A stretch of 64,000 nt of DNA from an uncultured Butyrivibrio sp. (GCA_946623755.1 CAMORK010000002.1:49748-113747); one strand, 5' to 3'; positions 29,687 to 40,351 are shown, counted from the stretch's first letter. The notes: generated by a model not told the origin, from the sequence alone. Numbers and translations are program-made.

Positions 29687-31502
29687 ATGGAGTATTTTTT
29701 GAATAATCACTCATTACCAGCTGAACGCTTTCTCTTCCCATATAGCTGTTAATATTCGGGTAAAAAGCCGCCTTAATGGTCATAGAATCCTTGACTTCTC
29801 CGGCGTAGAGATTCTCTACACCTTCAGCACCAAACTCACTTTCCAGAAATTCATTAAAGCTGTCCAGATCTCCAAAATACATCATATCGCAGGTTCTGCC
29901 CGATTCATCGCACACTCTGTATTTACCGCAGTTTCTGTTCTTACCCAGGATCCTGCCGGAGAGGAGTTTTACATCCTTTTGTACAAATAAAGGTTTCTCA
30001 TTGCCATTCCCAAAGGGCTCAAGTCTCTCAAGCTCCTTTACAAAATCCATATCAGCATATCTGAACGGAAGGACCATATCAACCTTTAGAACCGGCACAA
30101 AATCCTCTTTTGTCAGCATACACTGTTCATTGAGTCTTGTCCTGAGTATGTCTATATTCTCAATAGGAAGCGATAATCCGGCTGCCATTTTATGTCCGCC
30201 AAACTTCGTAAACAGTTCTTTACAAGCTGAAAGCGCCTTAAACATATCATAGCTTTCTATGGATCTGCCTGATCCCTTAGCTCCCTCTGCCCCATTGGTA
30301 AGAATGATAGTGGGTCTGTAATACTTCTCTTTGATCCTTCCCGCTATGATTCCCGCAATAGATTCAGCAACATCAGGGAGATAGACCACAAGGACCTTGG
30401 GAAGCTCCCCGCCTTCAGTCATTTTCTCAATCTCCGAAATTGCAGCTTCCACTCCACGAACCGTCAGGGTCTTTCTGGAGTCATTCATATCCTTAAGATC
30501 CTGCGCCATACTAGCAGCCTTGTTTATGTCTTTTTCAAGAAAAAGAGAAAGAGCACGTGATGCAAGATCAAGTCGTCCGGTAGCATTAAGGCACGGCCCG
30601 ATTACAAAGCCATAGTGGAATGCTGAAAGTCTTCTTGCATCAAGGTCATTTACATTGATGAGAGCCCTAAGCCCGGGATTTTGCGTAAATGCTATCCTCT
30701 TAAGTGACTCCTTGACAATTATCCTGTTCTCATCGCGCAGCTCCATAACATCACAGACTGTTGCGATTCCGGCAAAGATAAGCATTTCATCAAAGAATTC
30801 CCTGACTTCATCCTCTTTATCCCGACCGGTGATCCTGGCCATCATCTGAAGGAACTTATATGCAACAACAGCTCCGCATATCTCCTTAAAGCTGCAGCTT
30901 CCTTCTCTTCTCTTGGGATCAATAACTGCATCTGCAGGAGGAAGGATCTCTTTGCCACCATCACTTCCCTCTTCAAAAGGGACCTCGTGATGATCTGTGA
31001 CAACTACTGTCAAGCCTTCATCCTTGGCATGTCTGACCTGTTCAAATGCAGCTATTCCATTATCACAGGTAATAATGGTATCACGGCCTTCTGCAATGGC
31101 ATCATCCACCAGCTTGATACTAAGTCCGTATCCGTCCTTGACCCTGTCAGGAAGGACATAATCAACATCTGCCCCAAAAAGCTCAAGACCCTTGACCAGG
31201 ATATAGGAAGAACAGATTCCATCCACATCATAGTCTCCGATTACCCTGATATGAGCACCATCGGATATTCTTCCAAGTATCACCTCAGCTCCCTTTTCTA
31301 TATCAAAGAGTTCTGAAGGGTCATGAAGCATCGAAGCATCTCCGGAAAGATATCTCATTATCTCTTCATCAGTAGAAAGCCCTCTATTGATAAGAAGTCT
31401 GGCTGTTATCCTGCTTATTCCAAACTTGTCTGCTATCGCATCAAAGTCAGCCTTCTTCATCTTCACCATCCATTTTGACATACAAACACTCCTCAAATCC
31501 AT
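29685..31502 (-). CDS. recJ: Single-stranded-DNA-specific exonuclease RecJ
   Basis: DYDVDGICSSYIL, DHHEVP, GPCLNATGRLDLA, GAKGSGRSIESYDMFKAL, FGGHKMAAGLS. Confidence 0.95.
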   Translation of the reverse strand: MDLRSVCMSKWMVKMKKADFDAIADKFGISRITARLLINRGLSTDEEIMRYLSGDASMLHDPSELFDIEKGAEVILGRISDGAHIRVIGDYDVDGICSSYILVKGLELFGADVDYVLPDRVKDGYGLSIKLVDDAIAEGRDTIITCDNGIAAFEQVRHAKDEGLTVVVTDHHEVPFEEGSDGGKEILPPADAVIDPKRREGSCSFKEICGAVVAYKFLQMMARITGRDKEDEVREFFDEMLIFAGIATVCDVMELRDENRIIVKESLKRIAFTQNPGLRALINVNDLDARRLSAFHYGFVIGPCLNATGRLDLASRALSLFLEKDINKAASMAQDLKDMNDSRKTLTVRGVEAAISEIEKMTEGGELPKVLVVYLPDVAESIAGIIAGRIKEKYYRPTIILTNGAEGAKGSGRSIESYDMFKALSACKELFTKFGGHKMAAGLSLPIENIDILRTRLNEQCMLTKEDFVPVLKVDMVLPFRYADMDFVKELERLEPFGNGNEKPLFVQKDVKLLSGRILGKNRNCGKYRVCDESGRTCDMMYFGDLDSFNEFLESEFGAEGVENLYAGEVKDSMTIKAAFYPNINSYMGRESVQLVMSDYSKNTP

Positions 31503-31551
31503 ACTAAAAGATGTCTATACCCTTGCATAAAATGCTCAAAAGGGTAAAAAA

Positions 31552-31585
31552 ACACCGTTCATATTATTATAAACATGAACGGTGT
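31552..31585 (-). terminator. Intrinsic terminator downstream of secDF
   Basis: Minus strand acaccgttcat...atgaacggtgt followed by ttttttt. Confidence 0.88.
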
Positions 31586-31599
31586 CCTATATTTATACC

Positions 31600-33900
31600 T
31601 TATTCAGCTTTTTTGCTTCCAATGAAGTTCTTAAAGCTTGTCTTGAGGTCATACCACATAGGTGATGCGATGAAGATTGATGAGTATGTACCACAGATTA
31701 CGCCAACCATAAGTGGAAGAGCAAAAGCCTTGATATCAGCTACACCGAATATGTAAAGAGCAAATACTGTAAAGAATGTAGTTGCTGATGTAAAGAGGCT
31801 TCGTGTAACAGTCTGGGATACACTGGTATTTACCAGATCTTCCATCTCCTTCCTGCCTGTTGCAAGGTGCAGGTTCTCACGGATACGGTCGAAGGTAACA
31901 ATTGTATCGTTGATGGAGTAACCGATGATCGTAAGTACTACTGCGATGAATGTGTTACCTACTGCAAGTCTTGTAAACGCATAAGATGCAACTACAACAA
32001 GTGCATCATGGGCAAGAGCTATAATAGCAGCTGCACCAAACTTGATATCCTTGAATCTGATCCAGATATAGATCAACATAAGTGCAAGCGCTATAGCAAG
32101 AGCAACTACTGCATCAGTTCTCATCTCTGAGCTGATGACACCACTGATGGTCTCTGCTGCTATGTTCTCAGGGCTTACACCGTAATTGGTTTCAAGCATC
32201 TGATCAACAGCCTCTCTCTGATCAACTGTAAGAGTTGATGTCTTAAAGATAACCTGATTTGTTCCGGTAACTGTCTGGATAAGGACCTCATTGATGCCTG
32301 CTGCACTCTTGATATCTTCCTTAACACCTGACTCAAGCTCAGCAAGAGTGTATGCCTTGTCAAATGTAACAGTTGTTGATGTACCGCCAACGAAATCAAG
32401 GCTGTAGTTAAATGCTCCCTTACCTGCTGATGCATTAACACCCATAACTACAAAGCCGGCAATAATGATTGCGCATGAAATAGCGTAGAATATCTTTCTC
32501 TTACCAACAAAATCGAACTTCTTAACCTTCTTGGCCTTACCGTAAAGAACAGGACTCTGGAGTCCGATTCCGTAAAGGATTGATGTGATAGCTCTTGTAA
32601 CAACAAGTGCTGTAAACATTGAAAGGATAATACCAAGTATAAGAGTCTCAGCAAATCCCTTAATGCTTCCTGTACCCTTCCACAACAGTACTGCTGCAAT
32701 GATAAGGGTTGTGATATTACCGTCAAGGATTGATGACAGAGCCTTGTTATATCCGTTCTTTCTTGCTTCATCAACCGACTTGCCTGCTGCAATTTCCTCC
32801 TTGATCCTGGAGAAAACAAGCACGTTGGCATCAACCGCCATACCGATTGAAAGGATGATACCTGCTATTCCGGGAAGAGTAAGTGTCATTTCGAATGCAG
32901 AGAGCAGGAATACTATAAGTCCTGAATAAAATGCCAGAGCAATTGTTGCTGAAAGGCCCAGCAGTCTGAAGAACACGATCATAAATACTGCAATAAGTGC
33001 AAATCCAACCGCTGCTGCGATAAGGCTTGTCTTAATAGCATCACTTCCCAGCTGAGCACCTACAACGTTTGAACGAAGTTCGTTGAGCTGAAGCTTAAGT
33101 CCACCGATACGGATCATTGAAGCAAGATTATCTGCTGCCTCAAATGAGCTCATTCCGGTGATGACAGCCTTGCCGTCCGTGATAGCTGCCTGAACAGTAG
33201 GAACACTGATAAACTGTCCGTCATAATAGATACCGATGCTCTCACCGTTTGCAAAAGCCTTTGTTGTAGCATCTGCAAATGCCTTGGCACCATTTTCCGT
33301 AAACTCAAGGGAAACAACAGCCTCCTGTGCTCCGTATGAATCCTGCTGATATGCTGCCTGGGCAACTTCTACATCTTCGCCTCCAAGAACAATTGATCCT
33401 TCAGCCTTAAGCTCTTCAATTGTCTTGTTGAGCTGGTAGCCATAGATCATCATACCGTTCTCATCAGTCTCAACATTTCCATCCTCTGTGATTCCGGAAT
33501 GATATGTGTAGTTATCATTGCCATTTGCATCTGTCTGAGCTATGAAATAAAGATTACCGGGCTGTCCCAGATCCTCAAGGATCTTGTTGGCATCTGACAC
33601 GCCGGGAATCTCAATGTTTATACGGTTTGTACCTTCCTGATAAACCTGAGACTCTGTGCTGTACTGCTGCACACGCTGCTGCAGCTTGTAAATGGTATCT
33701 GACATATCCTCTTTACTGGGAGTGCCATCACCAACTACCTCGTAAGTGATGCTGACACCACCTGCAAGATCAAGTCCGAGATCAATACTATCAAGTGATC
33801 CTGACTTATCGGCGCCGAGTCCGAAAACTGCTGAGTACCCGATTCCCCCAAGAAGTCCGAGGGTAAGGATCAGCGCCAATACATACTTTAACCTTTTCAT
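31600..33900 (-). CDS. secDF: Fused protein translocase subunit SecDF
   Basis: SecD part (DLGLDLAGGVSITYEV, GMAVDANVLVFSRIKEE) followed by SecF part (YSLDFVGGTSTTVTF, GYSINDTIVTFDRIRENL). Confidence 0.95.
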   Translation of the reverse strand: MKRLKYVLALILTLGLLGGIGYSAVFGLGADKSGSLDSIDLGLDLAGGVSITYEVVGDGTPSKEDMSDTIYKLQQRVQQYSTESQVYQEGTNRINIEIPGVSDANKILEDLGQPGNLYFIAQTDANGNDNYTYHSGITEDGNVETDENGMMIYGYQLNKTIEELKAEGSIVLGGEDVEVAQAAYQQDSYGAQEAVVSLEFTENGAKAFADATTKAFANGESIGIYYDGQFISVPTVQAAITDGKAVITGMSSFEAADNLASMIRIGGLKLQLNELRSNVVGAQLGSDAIKTSLIAAAVGFALIAVFMIVFFRLLGLSATIALAFYSGLIVFLLSAFEMTLTLPGIAGIILSIGMAVDANVLVFSRIKEEIAAGKSVDEARKNGYNKALSSILDGNITTLIIAAVLLWKGTGSIKGFAETLILGIILSMFTALVVTRAITSILYGIGLQSPVLYGKAKKVKKFDFVGKRKIFYAISCAIIIAGFVVMGVNASAGKGAFNYSLDFVGGTSTTVTFDKAYTLAELESGVKEDIKSAAGINEVLIQTVTGTNQVIFKTSTLTVDQREAVDQMLETNYGVSPENIAAETISGVISSEMRTDAVVALAIALALMLIYIWIRFKDIKFGAAAIIALAHDALVVVASYAFTRLAVGNTFIAVVLTIIGYSINDTIVTFDRIRENLHLATGRKEMEDLVNTSVSQTVTRSLFTSATTFFTVFALYIFGVADIKAFALPLMVGVICGTYSSIFIASPMWYDLKTSFKNFIGSKKAE

Positions 33901-33918
33901 GACTTATTATTCCTCCAT

Positions 33919-35355
33919 TTAACCTTCTTCAGCTAATGCTGCTTTTATCATAATCGCACACTCGATGCGCTTCCTTTGAAGCTCACATCCGTGCTTATAT
34001 GTCGTATTGATATCACCGTTGAAATTATAGGCATTGGCAGCACATCCGCCGCTGCAATAATATCTGGCAAAACACTTTTCGCACTCAGGTCTTGAGTAAA
34101 CATTGCTCTTTTTGAACATCTCACGGATGTCATCTCTCTTGATCCCCTCGAAGACATTTCCCATAATAAAGTCTTCATTGCCGACAAACTGATGGCACGG
34201 GTAAAGATCTCCCCATGGTGTAACACCCAGATATTCGCATCCCGATCCGCAGCCGGAAAGTCTCTTGGCCACACATGGACCGCCCTCAAGATCTATATTG
34301 AAGTGGAAGAAGTTAAAGCCCCTTCCCTCTTTTCGTCTCTCCAGATAGAACTTTGCAAGCTTATCATATTCCTCGCAAAGCTTTGGAATATCTTCATCCT
34401 TAAGAGCGTACCAGTCATCAGGTTTAGCAACAACCGGTTCAACAGAAATCTGCTTAAAGCCAAGATCCGCCAGATGCTTAACATCCTCTGAGAAATCAAG
34501 ATTGTTGTGAGTGAAAGTACCTCTTACAAAGTAACGCAGCTGATGACGGGACTCGGCAACCTTTTTGAACTTGGGAACTATATCGTCATAACAGCCCTGT
34601 CCGCCTTTTCTGGGACGCATAAAGTCATTGACTTCCTTGCGGCCGTCGATGGACAGAACAATATTTCCCATCTCTTTATTAACATAATCGAGAATCTCAT
34701 CATTAAGGAGCGTTCCGTTTGTGGTGATCGTGAACCTGAAGTTCTTGTCATGCTCCTTCTCAATGCTGCGACCGTATTCTACTATCTTTTTAACAACCTC
34801 CCAGTTCATGAGAGGCTCTCCGCCAAAGAAATCTACCTCAAGATTTCTTCTGTTTCCGGAATTCTTAACAAGAAAATCAAGAGCTGCCTTGCCGACTTCC
34901 TCGCTCATAAGAGCTCGCCTTCCGTGGTATTCTCCCTCATCGGCGAAACAGTACTTACAGCGAAGATTGCAATCGTGCGCGATGTTGAGACAGAGCGCCT
35001 TAACTACCGTATCTCTCTCCTGGAATTCCTCAACATAGTTCTCATATACATCATCTGTATAAAGAACATCTGATGCTCTGAGCTCCAAAAGCTCAGAAAT
35101 AGCTTCTCCGATGTCCTCAGGTGAATACTTCGAAGATATCTCAGGCATGAGGATTATCTCGTTAAAGAGCTTCTGAAAATCCTCATCTCCTTCCCTGTCC
35201 TCACCCTCCGGAGCAGCTGCGGTGCCGTGATAGCTCACAAGCTTCTCTTCAACGATGGGAACCAGGTCTAAAACAACGTCATCCACAACATGAACAGATC
35301 CTGAATTCACGTCCAGAACTATGTTGTAGCCGTTGTTTGTGTACGCGTGAACCAT
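33919..35355 (-). CDS. scfB: SCIFF radical SAM maturase (thioether cross-link forming)
   Basis: Radical SAM CNLRCKYCFADEGEYHG, C-terminal SPASM cysteines (CGSGCEYLGVTPWGDLYPCHQFVG..., CEKCFARYYCSGGCAANA); adjacent SCIFF precursor. Confidence 0.95.
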   Translation of the reverse strand: MVHAYTNNGYNIVLDVNSGSVHVVDDVVLDLVPIVEEKLVSYHGTAAAPEGEDREGDEDFQKLFNEIILMPEISSKYSPEDIGEAISELLELRASDVLYTDDVYENYVEEFQERDTVVKALCLNIAHDCNLRCKYCFADEGEYHGRRALMSEEVGKAALDFLVKNSGNRRNLEVDFFGGEPLMNWEVVKKIVEYGRSIEKEHDKNFRFTITTNGTLLNDEILDYVNKEMGNIVLSIDGRKEVNDFMRPRKGGQGCYDDIVPKFKKVAESRHQLRYFVRGTFTHNNLDFSEDVKHLADLGFKQISVEPVVAKPDDWYALKDEDIPKLCEEYDKLAKFYLERRKEGRGFNFFHFNIDLEGGPCVAKRLSGCGSGCEYLGVTPWGDLYPCHQFVGNEDFIMGNVFEGIKRDDIREMFKKSNVYSRPECEKCFARYYCSGGCAANAYNFNGDINTTYKHGCELQRKRIECAIMIKAALAEEG

Positions 35356-35400
35356 AAAAATAAAAACTCCTAACTAATAAAATCATATAACGCAAGAATA

Positions 35401-35429
35401 GGCAGCGACCGATGAATGGGGTCGCTGCC
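35401..35429 (-). terminator. Hairpin between scfA and scfB (attenuator/processing-site candidate)
   Basis: Perfect 10-bp stem ggcagcgacc / ggtcgctgcc; weak T-tract on the minus strand. Confidence 0.65.
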
Positions 35430-35459
35430 CAACATGATTGCTTAACTTATCGGTAAAGA

Positions 35460-35606
35460 TTACTTGCTAAGCTGCTCACAGCTCTGGTTACCTACTGTGC
35501 ATGATGTCTTGCAAGCTGACTGGCATGATGTCTGGCACTCACCGCATCCGCCCTTCTTCATTGATTCCTTAAGGTTTCTGGTTACTAATGACTTTACATG
35601 CTTCAT
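35460..35606 (-). CDS. scfA: SCIFF ribosomally synthesised peptide precursor (Six Cysteines in Forty-Five)
   Basis: Translated by hand: MKHVKSLVTRNLKESMKKGGCGECQTSCQSACKTSCTVGNQSCEQLSK (48 aa, six Cys), RBS-like taggaggcaat upstream. Too short for the supplied ORF track. Confidence 0.96.
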   Translation of the reverse strand: MKHVKSLVTRNLKESMKKGGCGECQTSCQSACKTSCTVGNQSCEQLSK

Positions 35607-35701
35607 AATATTGCCTCCTACTTGAAAATGCTCTCTTTTCGCACTTCGAGTTTTATGTCGATTTAGTATATCATAAAAAACTCAAAGATAAAAGTGGACT
35701 T

Positions 35702-36976
35702 TTAAAGTTTTTCTATTTCCTGAGCCGGAGCTGTTACGGTGATAAGGACCTTGGTAATACGGTTTCCTTTGATTCCCCTTGCAGTAAGGGTAATACCATT
35801 ATCCAAAGTAACCGTTTCGCCATATCCTGGGAGTCTGTCCAGCGCCTCAATCATAAGTCCTCCGATGGAGTCGTAGTCCTCAGAGTCAAGCTCTGTCCCA
35901 AGTTCATCGTTTATATCATCCAGCTTCATATTACCTTCTACAAGGTAGCGCCTTCCGCCTACGTTCTTGATAAGATTTTTCTCATCGGAATCGTATTCAT
36001 CCCTGATCTCTCCGACAATCTCCTCAAGAAGGTCTTCAAGTGTGATCATTCCTACGGTAGCTCCGTACTCAGATAAGACAAATGCCACATTCTGTGATTT
36101 CTCTCTCATCTCCACAAGAAGATCCGCAGTCTTTTTAAATTCATATGTATAATATGCCTTCCTCAGGTGATCCGATATTTTGAATGACTCATGGTCCTGT
36201 AAAAGAATGAGGTCTTTGACATTTATAAGGCCGATAATGTTATCCTGTTCATTTCCCTCATATACAGGGATTCTGGTGTACATATTCTCCTTAAAGATCT
36301 TCATGACCTCATCGTATGTAGCCTGCGTGCTGACACAGCTCATATCGATCCTTGGTATCATGATGTCTTTGGCCACAGCATCGGAAAAATCAAATACATT
36401 GTAAATGATCTCCTTCTCGCCGCTCTCAATGACACCGTCCTCATGGCTAACATCCACGTAGGTCTTGAGCTCATTCTCCGTCATGGTCTGACGGTTATCG
36501 GTATCCACATGAAGAATCTTCAGTATAACGGTTGCTATACCGTTAATGATAAAACTAAAGGGAACCATGATGGCCATAAGAGCTACAATTATCCCCGAGT
36601 ACCAGAGAGAAATATTCTCTGCATAAGCTGTTGCTATGGTCTTGGGAATGATCTCGCCAAAGATCAGAACAACAAGGGTAAGTACTCCGGTTCCGATTCC
36701 TATGGCAAAGCTTCCGAACATATCCGTTACGAGAACGGTCATAAGCGCAGATGCACTTAAATTCACAATGTTATTTCCGATCAGTACTGCCGAGAGCATC
36801 TTCTGCGTATCTTCGCAGATTCTTAATACCCTCGCAGCACCCTTACTACCCTCATCAGCAAGTGCCTTCATCTTAACCTTATTACAGGTCATAAGCGCTG
36901 TCTCTGCTGATGAAAAAAACGCAGACAACAAGACCAACAAAACTAATATAATTATTCTTACCAAATGAACGTCCAA
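35702..36976 (-). CDS. Hemolysin/CorC (CNNM-CBS) family membrane protein
   Basis: DUF21-type TM domain (SAFFSSAETALMTCNKVKMKALADEG), tandem CBS domains (DIMIPRIDMSCV...), CorC_HlyC C-terminal domain. Confidence 0.92.
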   Translation of the reverse strand: MDVHLVRIIILVLLVLLSAFFSSAETALMTCNKVKMKALADEGSKGAARVLRICEDTQKMLSAVLIGNNIVNLSASALMTVLVTDMFGSFAIGIGTGVLTLVVLIFGEIIPKTIATAYAENISLWYSGIIVALMAIMVPFSFIINGIATVILKILHVDTDNRQTMTENELKTYVDVSHEDGVIESGEKEIIYNVFDFSDAVAKDIMIPRIDMSCVSTQATYDEVMKIFKENMYTRIPVYEGNEQDNIIGLINVKDLILLQDHESFKISDHLRKAYYTYEFKKTADLLVEMREKSQNVAFVLSEYGATVGMITLEDLLEEIVGEIRDEYDSDEKNLIKNVGGRRYLVEGNMKLDDINDELGTELDSEDYDSIGGLMIEALDRLPGYGETVTLDNGITLTARGIKGNRITKVLITVTAPAQEIEKL

Positions 36977-37009
36977 AATATTCTCCTCATTACATTTTTA
37001 TAGTACACA

Positions 37010-37046
37010 GGGCGAAGGAAGGCCCCTGCGGGAGCCCCCTTCGCCC
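37010..37046 (-). terminator. Hairpin downstream of hisS
   Basis: gggcgaagg / ccttcgccc stem with inner ggcccc/gggagcc pairing. Confidence 0.65.
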
Positions 37047-37054
37047 GTCATTAA

Positions 37055-38320
37055 TCAGCTGAGCGGATTGAGATAAAACTCCTTAAAGTCTTCATATCCC
37101 TGTTCTACAAGCTGCTGCTTCTGGAATTTCTTGTTCTTATTCATGCGGACCACAAGAACCTGTGAACCCTTTGCCCTCTCTTCCTGTGCTTCCTTGATTA
37201 TCTCTGCAAGTCTGTCCCCTGCAATTCCTTTTTCTATAAGGAAAGCCTTCTTCTGATCAGCTCCGGGAATCTTGAATCCCTCATCCATCATGATCATGAT
37301 GATTCTCTCAAAACCGATGGAAAATCCGCAGGCCGGAGTGTCCTGTCCAAGGAACTTGCCAACCATCTTGTCATATCTTCCGCCGCCGCCGCAGCTTCCG
37401 CCGTACTGAGGCATTGCAACCTCAAAGATTGTTCCTGTATAGTAGCTCATACCCCGGACCAGTGTAGGGTCAAAAACCATCTCAAACTGAGCAGTCTTGG
37501 TGCTCTCAACCGAGCTTATGATCTCAGAAAGTCCCTGCTTTGTATCTGCATCCAGGAAATCTCCTATCTTATCAGCGATAACCTTAAGGCCTTCCAGAGA
37601 GTCTTTTCCCTCTGCTGCCTTGAACAGATCAAGGTACTTATCTACGCTCTCCTGCGCAAAACCAGCCCCCACAAGTTCCTCTGAAACTCCCTCTATTCCG
37701 ATCTTATCCATCTTGTCCAGTGTTATGAACACATTGTCGTATTCTTCCTCCGGAAAAGAGCTGTAGGCTGCCATAGCCTTAAGTATCCTTCTGTCATTAA
37801 TTCTGATCTTGAAATCCTTAAATCCGAGTCTTCCGAGAGTTGTGGTCGTAGCAAGAATAAGCTCGATCTCTGCAAGGTTTGAAGCCTCTCCGAGAATATC
37901 GATATCACACTGCATGAACTGACGATATCTGCCCTTCTGTGGCCTGTCAGCTCTCCAAACATTACCCATCTGCAATGCCTTAAAAGGTGAAGGAAGTTCT
38001 CCCGCATGATTTGCATAAAAACGAACCAGCGGAACCGTAAGGTCATAACGAAGTCCTGAATCCGTAAGATCATTTTCCTCTTTGGCCTCAGCCAGATTCA
38101 GCTTCTCGCCTCTCTTCATCACTTTGAAGATAAGCTTTTCATTCTCTCCTCCCTGCTTGCTGTTAAGGTTGGCAAGAGACTCAACTGCCGGTGTCTCGAT
38201 TGATGTAAATCCAAATTCACCGTAAGTCTTCTTGATCACTCCAATGCAGTAGTCTCTGAGCTGCATCTCAGCAGGAAGTATATCCTTCATGCCCGTAACG
38301 GGCTTTTTCACAAGTGCCAT
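37055..38320 (-). CDS. hisS: Histidyl-tRNA synthetase
   Basis: GMKDILPAEMQLRDYC, LRYDLTVPLVRFYA, FMQCDIDILGE, GGGGRYDKMVG, GFSIGFERI. Confidence 0.96.
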   Translation of the reverse strand: MALVKKPVTGMKDILPAEMQLRDYCIGVIKKTYGEFGFTSIETPAVESLANLNSKQGGENEKLIFKVMKRGEKLNLAEAKEENDLTDSGLRYDLTVPLVRFYANHAGELPSPFKALQMGNVWRADRPQKGRYRQFMQCDIDILGEASNLAEIELILATTTTLGRLGFKDFKIRINDRRILKAMAAYSSFPEEEYDNVFITLDKMDKIGIEGVSEELVGAGFAQESVDKYLDLFKAAEGKDSLEGLKVIADKIGDFLDADTKQGLSEIISSVESTKTAQFEMVFDPTLVRGMSYYTGTIFEVAMPQYGGSCGGGGRYDKMVGKFLGQDTPACGFSIGFERIIMIMMDEGFKIPGADQKKAFLIEKGIAGDRLAEIIKEAQEERAKGSQVLVVRMNKNKKFQKQQLVEQGYEDFKEFYLNPLS

Positions 38321-38389
38321 CTCTAAAAATCCTCCAAAATACTATATACTGCTAGATTTTACTATTATTTGGCAGTAAGCACAAGCGTT

Positions 38390-40351
38390 TTAATGCTTAT
38401 TATTCTCCCTCAGAAATTCAAGGAACTGATTCTTTGGCATTGGCCTTGCATAGTAAAAGCCCTGAATATGATCGCATCCGATCCTGATGATCTGCTCTGC
38501 CTGTTCCTTGGTCTCAACTCCCTCTGCAACGATCTCTTTTCCCAGAGATTTGATGATTTTGACAAGATTGAGCATTACCATATAGGAATTCTCTGACTCG
38601 AATGCTGACTGAATGATGCTCTTGTCCAGCTTGAACAGCTCCACCGGAAGGGTTGCGATTCTGTCCAGATTTGAATAACCTGTGCCGAAATCATCCATAG
38701 AGAATGACAATCCATGGCTGATAAGCTTTGCTATATTTTCATCCATAACCGATGAGATACCCTTCTCATAGGTTTCGGTTATCTCAAGATTTAGCTGCCC
38801 GGGTTTTACACCATGTTTCTCCATGGTCTTTATTATGTTCTCGGAAAGGTTGGTCTGGATGCAGTCAACCACCGACAGATTAACTTCAGCGTATTCAAGG
38901 CCGTTTTGGACCGCATCTGTATTGGCGATCATGTTGCAGACCTCATCCATTACAAAGCTATCTATCGACACAACCATGCCATTTCTCTCTGCAACAGGCA
39001 TAAACACTGCAGGTGAAATAAATCCCATCTGAGGATTCTTAAGTCTCAGCAGAGCCTCGCAGGATGAAAACAATCCGGTCTTAGGGTCAAAGATCGGCTG
39101 ATAATAAACCTCCAAAAGATCATCTTCCAGAGCATGCTTAACTATCTGATCTATCTTCTTGTCATGCTCAATATGCTTGAGATTTAAATCCGATACCCTG
39201 AGAATATCCCTGTTATGGTGGATAAGTGTCTTTTTAATAACCTCTTTGACCTCATTGAACTTGTCAACTGAGTCCACTTCATCAGGAAAGCCAATAACAT
39301 AGGAGCTCTGGAAGAGCTTGACATCCTGCCCATTCATTGTCCAGAAATCTCTGAACCTTTTGCTTATCTGCTCTGTAATCTTCTCAATAAATGCATCATC
39401 GGGATCAACATCATAAATGATCATCAGATAATGACCGTCATCTGTATAGTATACTTCACCGCTGGGACTTATCTGCTTCAGATAAAAAGTGATCTGTGAT
39501 AAGAGCTCAGCAACCGCTTCAAGGGGCTCTCCTCCGATTACAGCATCAAGTCTTTCCAGTGCCACACCGTAGACAGTGAAGATCTTTTTCTGAAGAAGAC
39601 TGCTGGAAACCGCAAAGTTAAGAGCATTTTTCGTGCCCGCACCGCTGACTCCGTCCCTGAACTCTCCGGGATTCTGTACAGTATACACGCAGAGCAAAAG
39701 AGCCAGTGATACACTGAACTCAAATATAGAGCTGGACTTGGTAATGATCCTTATCGGCACACCCGAAAGCATGAGAACGTAATAAACAACAAGGGATATA
39801 AATTTCTCCGAACTGAGTGATCTTGCATATCTGACATACAAATACGCAGCATAAACAAAGTAGACATACAGCGAAAAGTTGACTACTGCCCCCTGGGGAT
39901 AGTTGTATTCAAGTTCTCCTTCAGGTGAAAACGCAAAGAAGAAGTCACTGATGATACCGCTGAGGAAAAATACCACAGAAAAGATTGTAGGAATAAAAAG
40001 CAGGATTTTCCTCATGGCTGAATCAAGTTCAATGCGGAAAATGGTCATCACATAGACCATTGAAATATATGCGAGCAGATATGAGCAGACCTTCTCAGTA
40101 ATTACAAGGAAGTTATTCCCGACAGGCGGCAGCAAAAGCTTGAAAGAATCGCTGTAAAGCCAGATGTTGTGCAAGAGCCCTGCAATATTCAAAATCAGGG
40201 CATCATAAATAAGCATCCCAAAAATCAGCCTTTGATTGTTGTTGTGAGCATCTTCCGTCAAATGGACAATAAGCACAACAATAATAACAAGCAGGGACGC
40301 AATGCCAAAACAGACATTATAATGTTCCGGACTTGTGATGAGTTCCATCAT
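38390..40351 (-). CDS. Membrane EAL-domain protein with degenerate GGDEF; EAL residues intact
   Basis: N-terminal multi-TM; EALLRL, EVNLSVVDCIQ, LEITETYE, SMDDFGTGYSNLD, LDKSII, VAEGVETKEQAE, QGFYYARPMP. Confidence 0.9.
   Translation of the reverse strand: MMELITSPEHYNVCFGIASLLVIIVVLIVHLTEDAHNNNQRLIFGMLIYDALILNIAGLLHNIWLYSDSFKLLLPPVGNNFLVITEKVCSYLLAYISMVYVMTIFRIELDSAMRKILLFIPTIFSVVFFLSGIISDFFFAFSPEGELEYNYPQGAVVNFSLYVYFVYAAYLYVRYARSLSSEKFISLVVYYVLMLSGVPIRIITKSSSIFEFSVSLALLLCVYTVQNPGEFRDGVSGAGTKNALNFAVSSSLLQKKIFTVYGVALERLDAVIGGEPLEAVAELLSQITFYLKQISPSGEVYYTDDGHYLMIIYDVDPDDAFIEKITEQISKRFRDFWTMNGQDVKLFQSSYVIGFPDEVDSVDKFNEVKEVIKKTLIHHNRDILRVSDLNLKHIEHDKKIDQIVKHALEDDLLEVYYQPIFDPKTGLFSSCEALLRLKNPQMGFISPAVFMPVAERNGMVVSIDSFVMDEVCNMIANTDAVQNGLEYAEVNLSVVDCIQTNLSENIIKTMEKHGVKPGQLNLEITETYEKGISSVMDENIAKLISHGLSFSMDDFGTGYSNLDRIATLPVELFKLDKSIIQSAFESENSYMVMLNLVKIIKSLGKEIVAEGVETKEQAEQIIRIGCDHIQGFYYARPMPKNQFLEFLRENNKH

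Noticed and set aside
38321-38389. T-box leader upstream of hisS
   Set aside because: Gap is only ~70 bp with no T-box sequence or specifier-loop architecture.
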